Shown: piece by piece, positions 34,201-45,181 of the stretch
Position numbering within the stretch: position 1 is the stretch's first letter
Layout of the letters: every line of letters begins with the position of its first letter
DNA from: Silene conica
Taxonomy: Eukaryota; Streptophyta; Magnoliopsida; Caryophyllales; Caryophyllaceae
Direction of reading: 5' to 3'
Assembly (NCBI GenBank): GCA_029255685.2
Contig: CM055316.2
Location: 70,509,237 to 70,573,236 of the forward strand
Length of the DNA: 64,000 bases
Notes under the pieces: model-generated
What the model was told of the DNA's origin: nothing
Databases searched by the model: none
Seen by the model: only the letters and a program-made list of their open reading frames with translations
Translations under genes and position numbers: made by a program

Positions 34201-37200
34201 ATGCTCGTCAAAAACTAAAAGATGTGGAGATCCAGCTATGTGAAGTTAAAAAATGTGAAGATCTTGCTGGGGCATCTAGTACTCCCATTGACTTGGTTTT
34301 CAACAAGCAGAATGCGAAAGTCAGCTTCTTACAAGAACAACTAAAATTTGAAAAGAAACGGGTAAAGCATTACAAAGAGGTTGCTAAGTTAGAGAAAGAC
34401 CTCAAAATTGCTTCACAACAGGAGTTGCATAATGTAAAACAGGACTTCCAAAGTTTACTTTATCAAATGGATATGTTGAGGGACACATTTGGTGCAAGAA
34501 ATCATATGAACAAGGTATTGAATATGTGGTTTAAATTCTGTCCTCCAACTTTCGTATTGCTTGATATCTAATCATTTGATAACTTGCAGAAACGACGTCT
34601 CATTGCTGGAGGTTTGGAGTTGCCTGGAAGGACGCCTGATTGTGGCCTGCCCCGACTCAATTTCTGCTGTGATGCTGAGCGTAGACCGTCCAGCTTGTCG
34701 TCCAGGGATACATCATGTCGTCCTAAACCGAATTCTAGACTTGCTGATGCAGAGCAACCCATGGAATCACCCTCAGGTATGAAGATTAACTTGGATCCTC
34801 TGCAAGGAGGTTCTCATGGTGATATCTTAGCAAGTTCTCCTCTTAACTCCAACACAGCATCTTTTTCTGATGAACAGTTGCTGGGCTCACAGGAAAGAGC
34901 AGCTTGCACTCCTACAACAGTGACAGGATTGACAATTAAAGATTCTGTCCCGCAAACAACAATTGCCAAAAGGATTGACCGCGAAAGAATTGCTACAGTT
35001 GCTGAAAATAGCATAAACCCTGTTGAATTTGATTCTGGTCATGTCAAAAAGAGGAGGAAAATTATTGAGGAAGCAGAGTCACAAGATAAAGTAAACAACC
35101 AGGATGTAGAGACAAATTTGTTTGTTTTGGGTAAAGTATTAGTTCAACCTATGAAAGAGCAGATGGAGAAGTTAAATTTGTTAGTGACGGGCAATAATGC
35201 TGATGCAACTGGCAATTTTGATCTATCTGGGGAGAGAAAGAAGTCAACAAATGAACTGCAACTAGTTCTTCAGCAAGTCAACAACTCCACTGTGCTGAAT
35301 GAAAAAGAAATTTCTCTGCCAAACGAATCCCACAGAAGTGGTCTGGTAGTTCCTGATTTAGATGATTTGGTAAGTTTTGAGAAACAACTGAATGGGAATT
35401 ACATGAAACTGCTTGATTTGGATGATCCAATTGCCGAGGAACATTTTAGAATGGCACTGCAATGGCCTGTGTCTCCTACACTTCCGGATATTGAACTGCA
35501 CAATTTTGACCAAGAGGTTGAAAGGCAGAATTTAGGTATGCCTGGAAACATTGCTACGAATGAGGAACACAACAAGATCCCAAATTTCTGTATTGTTTAC
35601 TCTGATATGGAAGATATGGGTTGTATAACTAGGATCTTCGGTACTACTACAACTTGTATGGCTCGTTTACATTCATCTTTGCAAAAACCTTGGTTGGTGG
35701 AAGACATTCTAATGGCTCTCGTCTCGGAACAAGATCTTGTTTCCAGGTAACTGTATTCTTGCTAGTGATACTGTATATTTTGATATCATTCTCATGGCAC
35801 TGTTGTTAAACTATGGGGGTTTTCATTGTTATACGTCATAGAGCAGCCTGGCTTTTCACAAATTCTGCTTTTTTTTTTCGTCCAATATGATTTCCAGTTA
35901 AACCTTTCTTCCTGCCTTGTGCCTTCTTATCTCTTTGTTTTATTATTGATCCCCCCTAGTGTAGGGAAAACCAACAAAAAATGATTTAGAATCATATTAA
36001 TTGCTTAATTCTTATCCATATTAATTGCTTATATCGTCTTCACCTATGTTATGTCTGATCTCTAAGGCTCTTTCCCATCACCAATTCACTCTGATTGTTC
36101 CCTCTGCAATTATAGCTGCATTGTTCAATTGAAATTTCATGTCGGTTTGGTTTGTTAATATTAAGCACCTGCTGATTTGTCTTGTTGCTCTTTTCAGGGA
36201 GATGATTTGCGTCTTTTTTTCTCTTTTATTACTCAATTTTGCTAGTGCGTCTTGTACTAAATCTGTGGACTTTCAGAGCTTGTTGTCGGATACCTTTTGT
36301 GCAAATCTACAGTCAGGTGTGGTTCTTCTCTATTAATCTTTTTTTTTGTAACTTTGATGCCTCCTGTCATTGACTTTTTATAATCTTAGAGCCCAGGTTA
36401 TTTCTTAATTTCTTATTCATAAGTTGTTTTGTCACAGTTTTGTTGAACATGGGCAGAAGACACCTCTTTACAAAAGTTTGCAGCCTTGGTGACTTCCTCA
36501 GTTTAAGTGAGAATTTTTTACTTCACAAGAAAATTCTGTTGCGGAGTAGCTTGACCTCTGACTTAAATTTTGGCGACTCGAATTTAGAGATTCTGCACCA
36601 GGGGGAGAGTTATGTTTTACGTCCCAGTTTGGCGTCAACCAATATGGTTGTAGCAGGGAGCTTAATACTGGCATCTATCTCTGCAGCAGCTGGTCTTGTC
36701 GATTCTATTTGTGAATTTTCTCTTAAAGTCATCAGAATGAGAAGAACGGATTGTTTAATGACATTGTTGATTCTCCATACATTTGCTTATGTTTGTGCTG
36801 AAGAGTATTTCACCTTTAGTAATTACCATGTAGTCATGGAAGCAGTAAAGGTTATAGTGGCGTCCTTGGAGGGTTCTTTGACAACTAGTGGGAATAGCCA
36901 ACTAGATGATGGTACGTTGCAACATTGTTTTCCATGTGATAAATGTCCGTTTGCTGAGAGATCTATTTGTTTGGATGATGTTTCATCTAAGCTAATAGAA
37001 GAAGTGCAAGCATTTGCAGTTCCCCATAATCAAGCTGATACACTTGATTCACGTTTCTTAATTGCTATCCTGTCAGCTCTTGAGTTGCTTGCTACACATA
37101 TGGTAATCCATTTTCCCCCATTTTTTCATTTCATTTTCTTAAATATTGTCTTTGCTTAATGTTAAGTTCATTGACGAGTAGTCGTACTTTCCACTATTGT

Positions 37201-37719
37201 AGAGCTGGGGTTGGGTATGCGACAAAGTTGTGTCAAAGCTGTTTGAGACGTTGGAATCATGTGATCCTGGGAGTATCATGTCGACTGCTGTTGTCACACT
37301 GTTGGGTGATTTGGGCAGGTGGGTATCTCTTGGAATGTTAAATTAGAAGGTTTCCTCATCTTTCCTTTTACCTGTATATTTATATAGCTATATGTTATAT
37401 TTTCTCCAGGCAAGGCGTTGAAACACTTGGATACGACGATCCTGGAGTGAAAAGCATCGTGCAACGACTATCGGCTAGTCTACATAGTATAAGTTCTTCG
37501 AAGCACAACGCCTTCTCAATGGCCGTTGTTTATTCGCTAACGCAGCTTCATCCAAATGGTGCTGAGGTTTTTCTGAAGAACAACGAAGAATCAGTCAAAG
37601 GTGCGCGTCCTGCTTCCAGTACAGCTACATCTGATATTGTGAGGACCATGTTTTCTTCTTTAAGCAACAAGCCGACATCTGCCTTGCATAATTGCGTGAT
37701 TCCTGACATAATTGCTTAG
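31281..37719 (+). CDS. MEE22: MEE22/EMB1611-like large coiled-coil protein (8 exons)
   Basis: Exons 31281-31343, 31591-31726, 32467-34514, 34590-35746, 36198-36316, 36438-37102, 37203-37318 and 37410-37719, all GT/AG, keep one frame: 4614 bases, 1537 residues. The N-terminus has ...NPCCSA, then RYDKLSERYDKMLEGRKHLR and EGKIKSMENEKLNLQKAF, which I recognise as the opening of Arabidopsis MATERNAL EFFECT EMBRYO ARREST 22 (At2g34780). Exon 3 is almost entirely charged heptad coiled coil (about residues 65-680) with an internal 108-residue duplication. Exons 4-8 encode a low-complexity linker with basic KKRRK, then a conserved helical region (LRPSLASTNMVVAGSLILAS; VCDKVVSKLFETLESCDPGS). In Arabidopsis the gene is needed for embryo and shoot meristem development; molecular role poorly known. 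Converges with the helicase gene downstream. Boundaries were inferred by hand; frame closure across all exons supports them. Confidence 0.8.
32556..33203 (+). repeat. 324 bp in-frame tandem duplication inside exon 3
   Basis: Two adjacent units offset by 324 bases (108 codons), both starting AALKSRICS and running through ELEKE..LL, EGEI.QLKKL, SVKGKK, SPSDKKKIAELQKNLKSEK and NLVETLN. High nucleotide identity indicates a fairly recent duplication that kept the coiled-coil frame. Confidence 0.9.
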
Positions 37720-39046
37720 TTTCTTCTTCTTTGAAGATGGTTGATTGTAGTTTAGGAGTAGCCATCAAATGTGAAACCACTTGTTGAAGTTCTCTGGTGT
37801 AAGCAATAAGCTGTTTTTTGGGAGATTTATCTCATCAGTGTCCATCCAATCAACATGCATCCATTTTTAAAGGAAGGGTGCTATGTAGTCTGTTGATTGT
37901 ATTCCATTGAAGAAAGAAATGTACATTATATAATTTTTACTTCAGCTTTATTCTACGCCTTCTATACCATTTTTGAAGGAAGGGTTGTTTCTTGCCTTAT
38001 CCTACGTCTTCTGTATCGATTTTCCTGTAAATTTCTACCATCGCTCAGGTACTAATCTCTCGAGACTGGGAGATTGTAAGCTGACCTTAATATGGTCAGA
38101 GAGGGAAACGGACCCTCTTTTTTTTTCAATTTCCCGAGACGTAGTTGGTAAATTTCTTGTACCATTTTGCCGAATTCCACACACTTTGCTTCATTATTTC
38201 AATTCCGCCCATTATCTTACAAAATATTGAAAAAAATCACCTTCCCCTTTCTCTTTCAAAACCTAAATAATTTGTTAATAATACGGCAATTATTAATCTT
38301 AATGCTGCACATGTCACCTGCAATATTTTGATCTACGACGATACTGTTGAAAACAGTGTCTTCTTCCATGAAATCCCATTTCAGCTAAAAGGTGTGTAGC
38401 ACATGTCTGGACTGAACAACATTGCAACCAGATGCTTCTCCAAGCGGTTTCAAACCGGCAGTAAAAAAATAAAACGTGATTGAATGTTTGAACAGGTGCA
38501 GAATTTTACAATTATACATTACTCAATGTAAGCGTGGGGAATCAATTAATATGATGGAGCTCAATAAGAAATTAAGAACCCATTGCTAGGGCTAATATTA
38601 TACTCCGTATAAGCTAGTTGAGACAATGTAGAATATGCTAAACTTCAATTAATATCTTTTTTTAGAGTACATCGAGTTTGTAATCGAACCGTATCTTTAG
38701 CTCCCTCAAAAAATGCGCCATTTATCGTATATTTGTATGGGCATGTCAATAACTGAATCACAATGGCACAAGACTGCGCACTAATGTCGCAAAATCATAC
38801 TGCAGACTCAAACTGCATTCATTCGATCTGTGAATTCGCAAAAGAACATAATGGAACTGTTTGCACGTCACTTATTTTGTTTGCAGCTGAAACCATTGCC
38901 TGTGCTTCCACCTCCTCTCTTTAGTCTCCACACTTTGTTATCCCTGACACTGAATAAACAACATAACAATCATTAATCAGCGAATGTTGCTTCAAAGGTA
39001 ACGGAATGACATAAGCATGTATGTAATGAAAGACAAATGCTTGCGA
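37720..39046. other. 3' intergenic between convergent genes
   Basis: 3' UTRs of the MEE22-like gene and the helicase are expected here. A short repeat 'catttttaaaggaagggt' / 'catttttgaaggaagggt' lies at about 37862 and 37970. No gene recognised. Confidence 0.5.
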
Positions 39047-42000
39047 TTACTTTAAGGATGGATTCAGTTTCACTTGGTTGTCGTTTAAACTGATATTAGC
39101 TAACTGCCTTGACAAACATTCTGCAGGATCGACTTTACAAGGTGTTCGGCTAGTCTTAATTAAGGCTGGTTTTGAAGCTTGCTTGAAAACTGCAGCGTCT
39201 TCTGCGTTATAGAAACACCCTCTCATTTTAGCGTCATTCACAAGTTTCTGCCACACTGTTCCACTGTTCGACAAAGTATTCCCGCTCCCTACTATCCAAA
39301 GACAGTACCTACACATATTCAGGAGGAAAAAATGATGTTTACTGAGAAGAATTTAGTTACGAGTGTCCATCGTGTAAAAATGTGAGACATACCGTGCCCT
39401 GGTGAGAGCAACATTTGTTCTCTGATGATTATAAAGGAACCCAACTGATCCATTTCCATTGCATCGAACTGTTGATATTATAATTATGTCCTCTTCACCT
39501 CCTTGAAACCCATCAACAGACCGAACTTTGACTGTAAACCCATTTCCCGTGCGTCCAGCATATTTCTTACCAAACGTTTCCTCCAAAAGACTTACTTGAC
39601 CCTTGTAGGGTGATATAACTCCCACACTAATTGCCATCTTGGTGTTACAATGATCTACAACATTAATTAAAACCCGATTAGCTAGTTAAAACTTACGCGC
39701 TTATGCAGCTAGACCTGGTGGAAAAAAAGAAACAGAGAACTTACAGGTATAGAGCTTGCGGATGATTTGATCAACTGCTGCTGCTTCCGCTAGATTTCTT
39801 GGGCTACGTCCTTTGCTGAAATCTTCCATGCCCATCGATACATTAATGAAAGTGTAGGAGCCATACATGTTCCCTTTGAGAAATTTTCTAGTATAGCTTC
39901 TCAGCTTTACATTTGATGCATCTACTATACTGTTCGCATAAAACATCCGATTGGGGAATGAACTAATGGTTGGATGCATTCTGTACTGAATGTTCAAAAG
40001 ATGTTTCTTTTTCCCTAAGCTTGCTAGCCTTTGAAACAGACTCCGTCCAAAGTTAACATTTCCCGATACCTAACAATGTCAAAACATCTTGAATTTCAAA
40101 GGATGCAACTATATAGAATGGTGCAGATGGAACTATAATTATACGAGTAATTAAAATTAACCTTGCTCTGAACCATGGCAGGAAGCTGTCGGTCATCCCC
40201 AATAAGAAGTGCATTTTTCACACCAGGAAGCTGTAACGGAATAGCCGACTCACATTCCTTGAGCTGTGCAGCTTCATCTACTATCACCATCTCGACAGGT
40301 GACTGCATTTTGATAGAGCCTGATGCAGTACAGAATATCAAACGAGCATTTTTCAAGCAGAAGCCCCTCAATGATCCTTCAATTTTAGGTCGTGGAAACT
40401 TATGAAGTAGTTCTTTCAGGATCGAATAAAGTTCAATCTTTTTTATCATCAGATCTGCAAATTGAAAGGATTCTTTTGAATTTTCAAGTGTCTTAAGCAA
40501 ATTAATCAGCTGAATCATCTGCACGACGACATCTGAAGGGATGGCGAATGTTGGTAGATGGGTGTACAAATTCTTCGCGCAGTAAACTAACTTAAGTGAT
40601 ACAGCCCGGAATTTTTTTAGCACAAATTCCTCAAATGTCATACAACTTTCTTTTTCCTGCTCTATTTGTTGACCTTTCAAAGATGCATTGATGATATCCT
40701 TCATTTTCTTCTTGTTCTTGTTCTTCTTCTTTTTTGATGGCTCCGGATTCACTGCATCTGCATCTACTACAGTATCCTCAATATCATCGCCAAAACTTTT
40801 GTCCCCGCCCAAGTAAGTATCATACTGCTTTCTGGGATCCTCAAGTAAGCATATCATAGAATCTAAGTTATATTTCCAACCACTCAAAGGGTAGAGACAT
40901 TTAGTGAGAGCTTCAATACGATACTTGAGAAACACATCAACAAGCTCTTCATGTTCATCTATCTTCATCCTTTTTCCATTTCCATACAACACAATGTCTC
41001 CCAACCCGTAAGTATCATATGTCCTGTCAGACTCTAGGACGATATTCACAAGCCTTTTAGCGACTTGTAGAACTGCTATGTTGGTTGGAGCACAAGTCAG
41101 TATCCTGCATTTCAGCTTAAGAAGCACAAACAACAAAGACGCGACTGTTTTGGTCTTTCCTGTCCCCGGTGGACCCCAAATCAATTTCACATTGTTTTTC
41201 TGGTGTGAGCACTTTGCCATATCAATGCTGCTTAGCACAGCATTCGTTTGAGACTCGTCCAATCTAAATGACCGGATGATGCCTAAAACAGTAGATTTCC
41301 TGACCTGACTGATTTCCTCAGAAATACAAACAGAACAGTCCTCATTGTCACCCTGCATGTTTGAATATGACTACGAGCGAATTAGAGATATAGAGATTTG
41401 ATAAGAAATCGTTAAAAAGTTGAAGAACACGTAACAGTTCGACTCACAGAAGGGTTATGTTGCAGCAAATTTCCAATAAGACCTAAATTAGAAGAATGGG
41501 GACTAGGGTGAAGTGCTTTCCATATTCTCTTATTGGTAGTCAAGTTCATCACAAACGTAGCAAACAACCTCGCCTTTTTCTCCTTACTTAGTAGCTCTGA
41601 ACGATTTAATTCCTCGGATGGTTTTATCAAAATGGAAGGCTCATCTTCACTAGCCAATTCAGCAAAGGCGAAAACTATGTTTCCAGCAGGCATCATCAAA
41701 TCACCAATGTCGCGAGGCTTAACATTAGAGAGAGCAAAAACATCACCAGTCTCTGGAGCATAATGTCCGCCAGGATTGTACAGGTCAGGAATGGGTTTGA
41801 TCGTGACTTTATAGTGCAAATCTTGAGGACTTTTATGACCCTTAGCTATCCAGATTGCCTTTATCTCGGACGCAGGAGATTCAGCTATTGATTCCAAGCC
41901 GGAACAGAAATCGGCTCGTGTTTCTTCAATGAGAGGCAGCTTGAACGATTTCAAGTATTCAGCTGTTGATGAGAATGTGTCTGGTATTCTACTAACCTGC

Positions 42001-42702
42001 ACAGCATACAAATCATACTTCATACCCATGACATGACTACAAGGGTACTAAAGCACACAAATTCTCATTTGTGACGGTAATATCCGTTGCAAGCTTGCGA
42101 CGGGTCAAATAAAACCCGTTTGGGAGATAAAGATAAACCAATTCTCTATAAATTTTCATTCTTGTCAATCAAGTGGGTGTACTATTGTATTGACCCTAAT
42201 GTGATTGTGACAATTTACCCTAGTCGTGATCGACAATACGTCAAAAGTTCGACTCCCAATTCTTGCTATATTGTACTCAGGAAGAAAAATGTGATTGTGA
42301 TTAATTTGCAAAATAAGCTTTACTCCATCCCAATTTGTTCAATTTTTTTGCATAGAATATAATAAAAAATAAGAAACTAGAAGAGATTAACAACGGAAAA
42401 TATGAACAAGGGACGGAGGAAAAGGAAATGGGAAGAATAAAACTGAATTATCGCGTTTTCTAAAACCCTTATTGCTATCCAAACAAGGAAAGTGTCGCCC
42501 CGCAGCTTAATATCCGTTACTCGAAACAAAGGTAAACCAACGTCGGAAAGAATACCTTATGCTTGTAAAGGTCATTGTTAAGAATGTCTTTGGGCGACCA
42601 CGAAAACACCAAGTCCAACAACCCGTCTTCCTTCATCTTCTTATTCCTCGCTTCGGCAATTACATACTCCATCTTGTTATTCTTGTTCATCACACTATAC
42701 AT
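39047..42702 (-). CDS. SEN1/UPF1-like superfamily 1 helicase (6 exons)
   Basis: Exons 42702-42556, 41996-41448, 41352-40162, 40069-39745, 39654-39393 and 39308-39047, with GT/AG borders, give 2736 bases, 911 residues. N-terminus: [18 protein letters not shown] typical of this plant family. SF1B motifs in order: Q/RecA start [10 protein letters not shown], Walker A GPPGTGKT (about 292-299), APTNIAV (Ia), Walker B VDEAAQ (about 590-595), GDDRQLPA (III, ~616), QYRMHP (IV, ~657), [10 protein letters not shown] (V, ~784) and NVALTRAR (VI, ~817-824). A Lys-rich insert [11 protein letters not shown] lies near residue 445. DNA2/NAM7-type helicases unwind RNA or RNA:DNA in RNA surveillance and transcription termination; the specific role of this plant clade is unknown. 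All catalytic motifs look intact. The first ATG of the frame was taken; a later Met ([10 protein letters not shown]) is also possible. Confidence 0.9.
42059..42115. repeat. TGTGACGG-family MITE arm in helicase intron 1
   Basis: 'attctcatttgtgacggtaa' followed by 'tatccgttgcaagcttgcga' matches the arm at 14950. The other end was not located. Confidence 0.45.
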
Positions 42703-45000
42703 TATAGCAATTCACCAAAACCGTCTTCCGGAAGATTTACTGATAACAAATTACAATCCACGAGTATTTTTTCCTATTTTTTGGGGGTTTTGAAACTCTT
42801 TAAAGTGGCAAAGTATATATGAATAAAGATGCTACTACTCCAATGACAAGGAAATTGTACAAGTTGAAATGAGTAGGAGACTTCCTAGACAAGTTTATAG
42901 CGTTAAAAGGAAGGTCCGGAGACTAAAACGTCATTCGTCAATGAAAAGGGTTGATGAGGAGTTGACAGGTTTATGAGGAGTTGACATATTCCTTGAACAC
43001 AAATTCTTATTTGCGACGGTACTATTTTATCTCACAAAATATCCATTTTTTCGCTCTCCCATATGGTCTCCTTTCTTCATTAACTCATTTTCTATCCATT
43101 TTATCTCACAAAATATCCGTTATAATTAATGACCCGTCACAAGCAAGACTTACTATTGCTTGAATTGACTTGTGCCGTTTTTTAAGTACGGATTCAAATA
43201 ATTCACATGCGACTATTTTAATTAGTTTAAGGAATGTATAACGAGTACTATGTATATTCTGTTAACCGTGTATATAGGTCTTATTACTATATTTACGACT
43301 ATTTTTAGGGATGTTTATGAAACGGGGTGGGTGCGGTGGAGGGGTAATCAGCAACCCGTACCTGCATCTGCGAACTATAATGCGAACAAATGGATTATGG
43401 AAAATTGGAGATTAAAGAAAAATATAATGCGAATAAATAGATTATGGAAAATTGGAGATTAAAGAAAAAGATTATGGAGTTTGTTAGAGAAAAGTCGGAT
43501 TATCCACCCATGAGTCGAAAATATTTTAATCCGCAGTTTTTGTATGGACCGAAATAGGCCCATTTATTTTAGACTATGAGACGGTTTTGGCTAAAAACCA
43601 TTTGAGGACCTGGTTTTTGCAAAACCACTTGAGACCATGGTTTTGTAGAAAACCATGTCCTCTCCCATGGTTTTGTTCAATAAAACCGTTGGAGTACACG
43701 GTTTTGTGAAGAAAACCGTATACTCCTTAGTCTATAAATATGAGGCTCGGAGAGCAATTGGTGTGCATCCAACACAAAGAGAGAAACAATTACTACAAAA
43801 ACACATTCATCACTACACAAGAAAAGAGAGGTTCTTGAGTTGTGAATAATTGATATTAGTCCTAGTGATCAATATCTTGTCCAACGGATTCGTAATACTA
43901 GTTTCGTATTAAAGTTGTCCTGGAGCAATTACTTGGAGGGAGCAATGTAAGTGACTATACACCAGATCGTCTTATCGTAATTATTTCGTCTTATCGTAAT
44001 TATTATTTTCCCATAGAGTTGAAGGATTAGGTTTTTTATTGGAGGTTTTAGGTTGTTGGGTGATGAAAATGTGTCTAGGTTTATAAAAAACGGGATGGAC
44101 TTTTTATTTAAGTTATAAATTCTATTTTTATTTTTGTAGCATCTTGATTTTCGAAGTATTGTATTCTCAATATACTGGCGGTTGACAATTTTACCCTCTC
44201 ATTTTCTTTTCATTTTCTCTCTCTAACTTGTGTATAGGGTTTTCTCTCTTATATCAAAATATCAATTCATATGAAAATGTACTGCGAAAAAATCTCTATA
44301 TTTTCTTATAATTATCAATTCATATCAATTTCAGCTATTCATCAAAACCCGAATTAAGAGCTTTTTATCGATTAAATTATCTTCATAGTCAAGGTAACAT
44401 GTAGGGCAATAGTTTTAAAACGTCCTAACTCTCTCTCGATTTCATGACATACTACATTAAAAAAAAACCAAATTGACGAACATGGTAGTATGTCAATACC
44501 CGTAAGACCCACTCTCGCCAGCGACCCACCCTCAGCGACAACCCAATCTCGTCGACACTAATAACTCACCATAATACATTTTAATTAAATTACGCCCTAA
44601 ATTATTAATATGCACATCCGAACACTCATTCTTTGTTGAATTCTCATTTTTAAGCAATTACTCTTTGTGAATGAAGAACACAGAAAGTAAATAAAAGCGA
44701 ATATTATTGATTTGTAAAACTTAATCTACAGAGTATGTACACATGCTTTATATACTAGTTGTAGAGTAGAAATATCTAGATATTTACCGCTGTACTTGTA
44801 ACAGAATGGAGGAGGCGAACTTGAAGCTTGATGTGAACGATTGGAATGCAATGACTCGCAGTATCAATACTTCAACAAAAGTACATTGGATAGTAACACT
44901 TTCTTCGCCAAAATGCCACAAAAGTACATGTTCAACACTAACGATAAGATGAAAGCATAACACTCAATAACACGCGCACCCGAACACACACACAATATAT
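42703..45000. other. intergenic between helicase and aldolase genes
   Basis: Contains another member of the TGTGACGG MITE family (about 42995-43165, internally repeating 'ttatctcacaaaatatccgt') and the LTR-like segment listed separately at 43570-43990. The rest is AT-rich with no gene recognised. Confidence 0.5.
43570..43990 (+). promoter_or_regulatory. LTR-like promoter fragment with TATA box
   Basis: A series of short inverted 'aaaacc..ggtttt' motifs (43590-43715) precedes a TATA-like 'tctataaatatgagg' (43731-43745) and a leader with 'acaagaaaagagaggttctt'. The order resembles a retrotransposon LTR U3-R-U5, but no matching second LTR, primer site or coding sequence is adjacent. Confidence 0.3.
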
Positions 45001-45011
45001 TACAAATTGAA

Positions 45012-45098
45012 ACGCCATGAGAACAAGAGTTTGCTCAAGTGGTAAGAGCGCTCTTACCCTAACCATGAAGTTGGGGGTTCGATTCTCACCTGCGACAA
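45012..45098 (+). mobile_element. second copy of the tRNA-derived SINE, next to the aldolase stop codon
   Basis: Starts gagaacaagagtttgctcaa, with A box at 45025-45043 and B box ggttcgattctc at 45070-45081. It differs from the copy at 29520 at only a few positions over ~85 bases. The A tail is replaced by the short tandem repeat at 45098-45143, and no target duplication is evident. It lies antisense in the 3' flank of the aldolase gene. Confidence 0.85.
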
Positions 45099-45143
45099 AA
45101 AGTTGATGCTGAACAAAAAGTTGATGCTGAACAAAAAGTTGCT
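45098..45143. repeat. short tandem repeat at the SINE tail
   Basis: Two full and one partial copy of an 18-base unit, aaaaagttgatgctgaac. Confidence 0.85.
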
Positions 45144-45181
45144 CAATATTTGTTGTCCTTGAGGCGTAGTCGCGTAGATAA

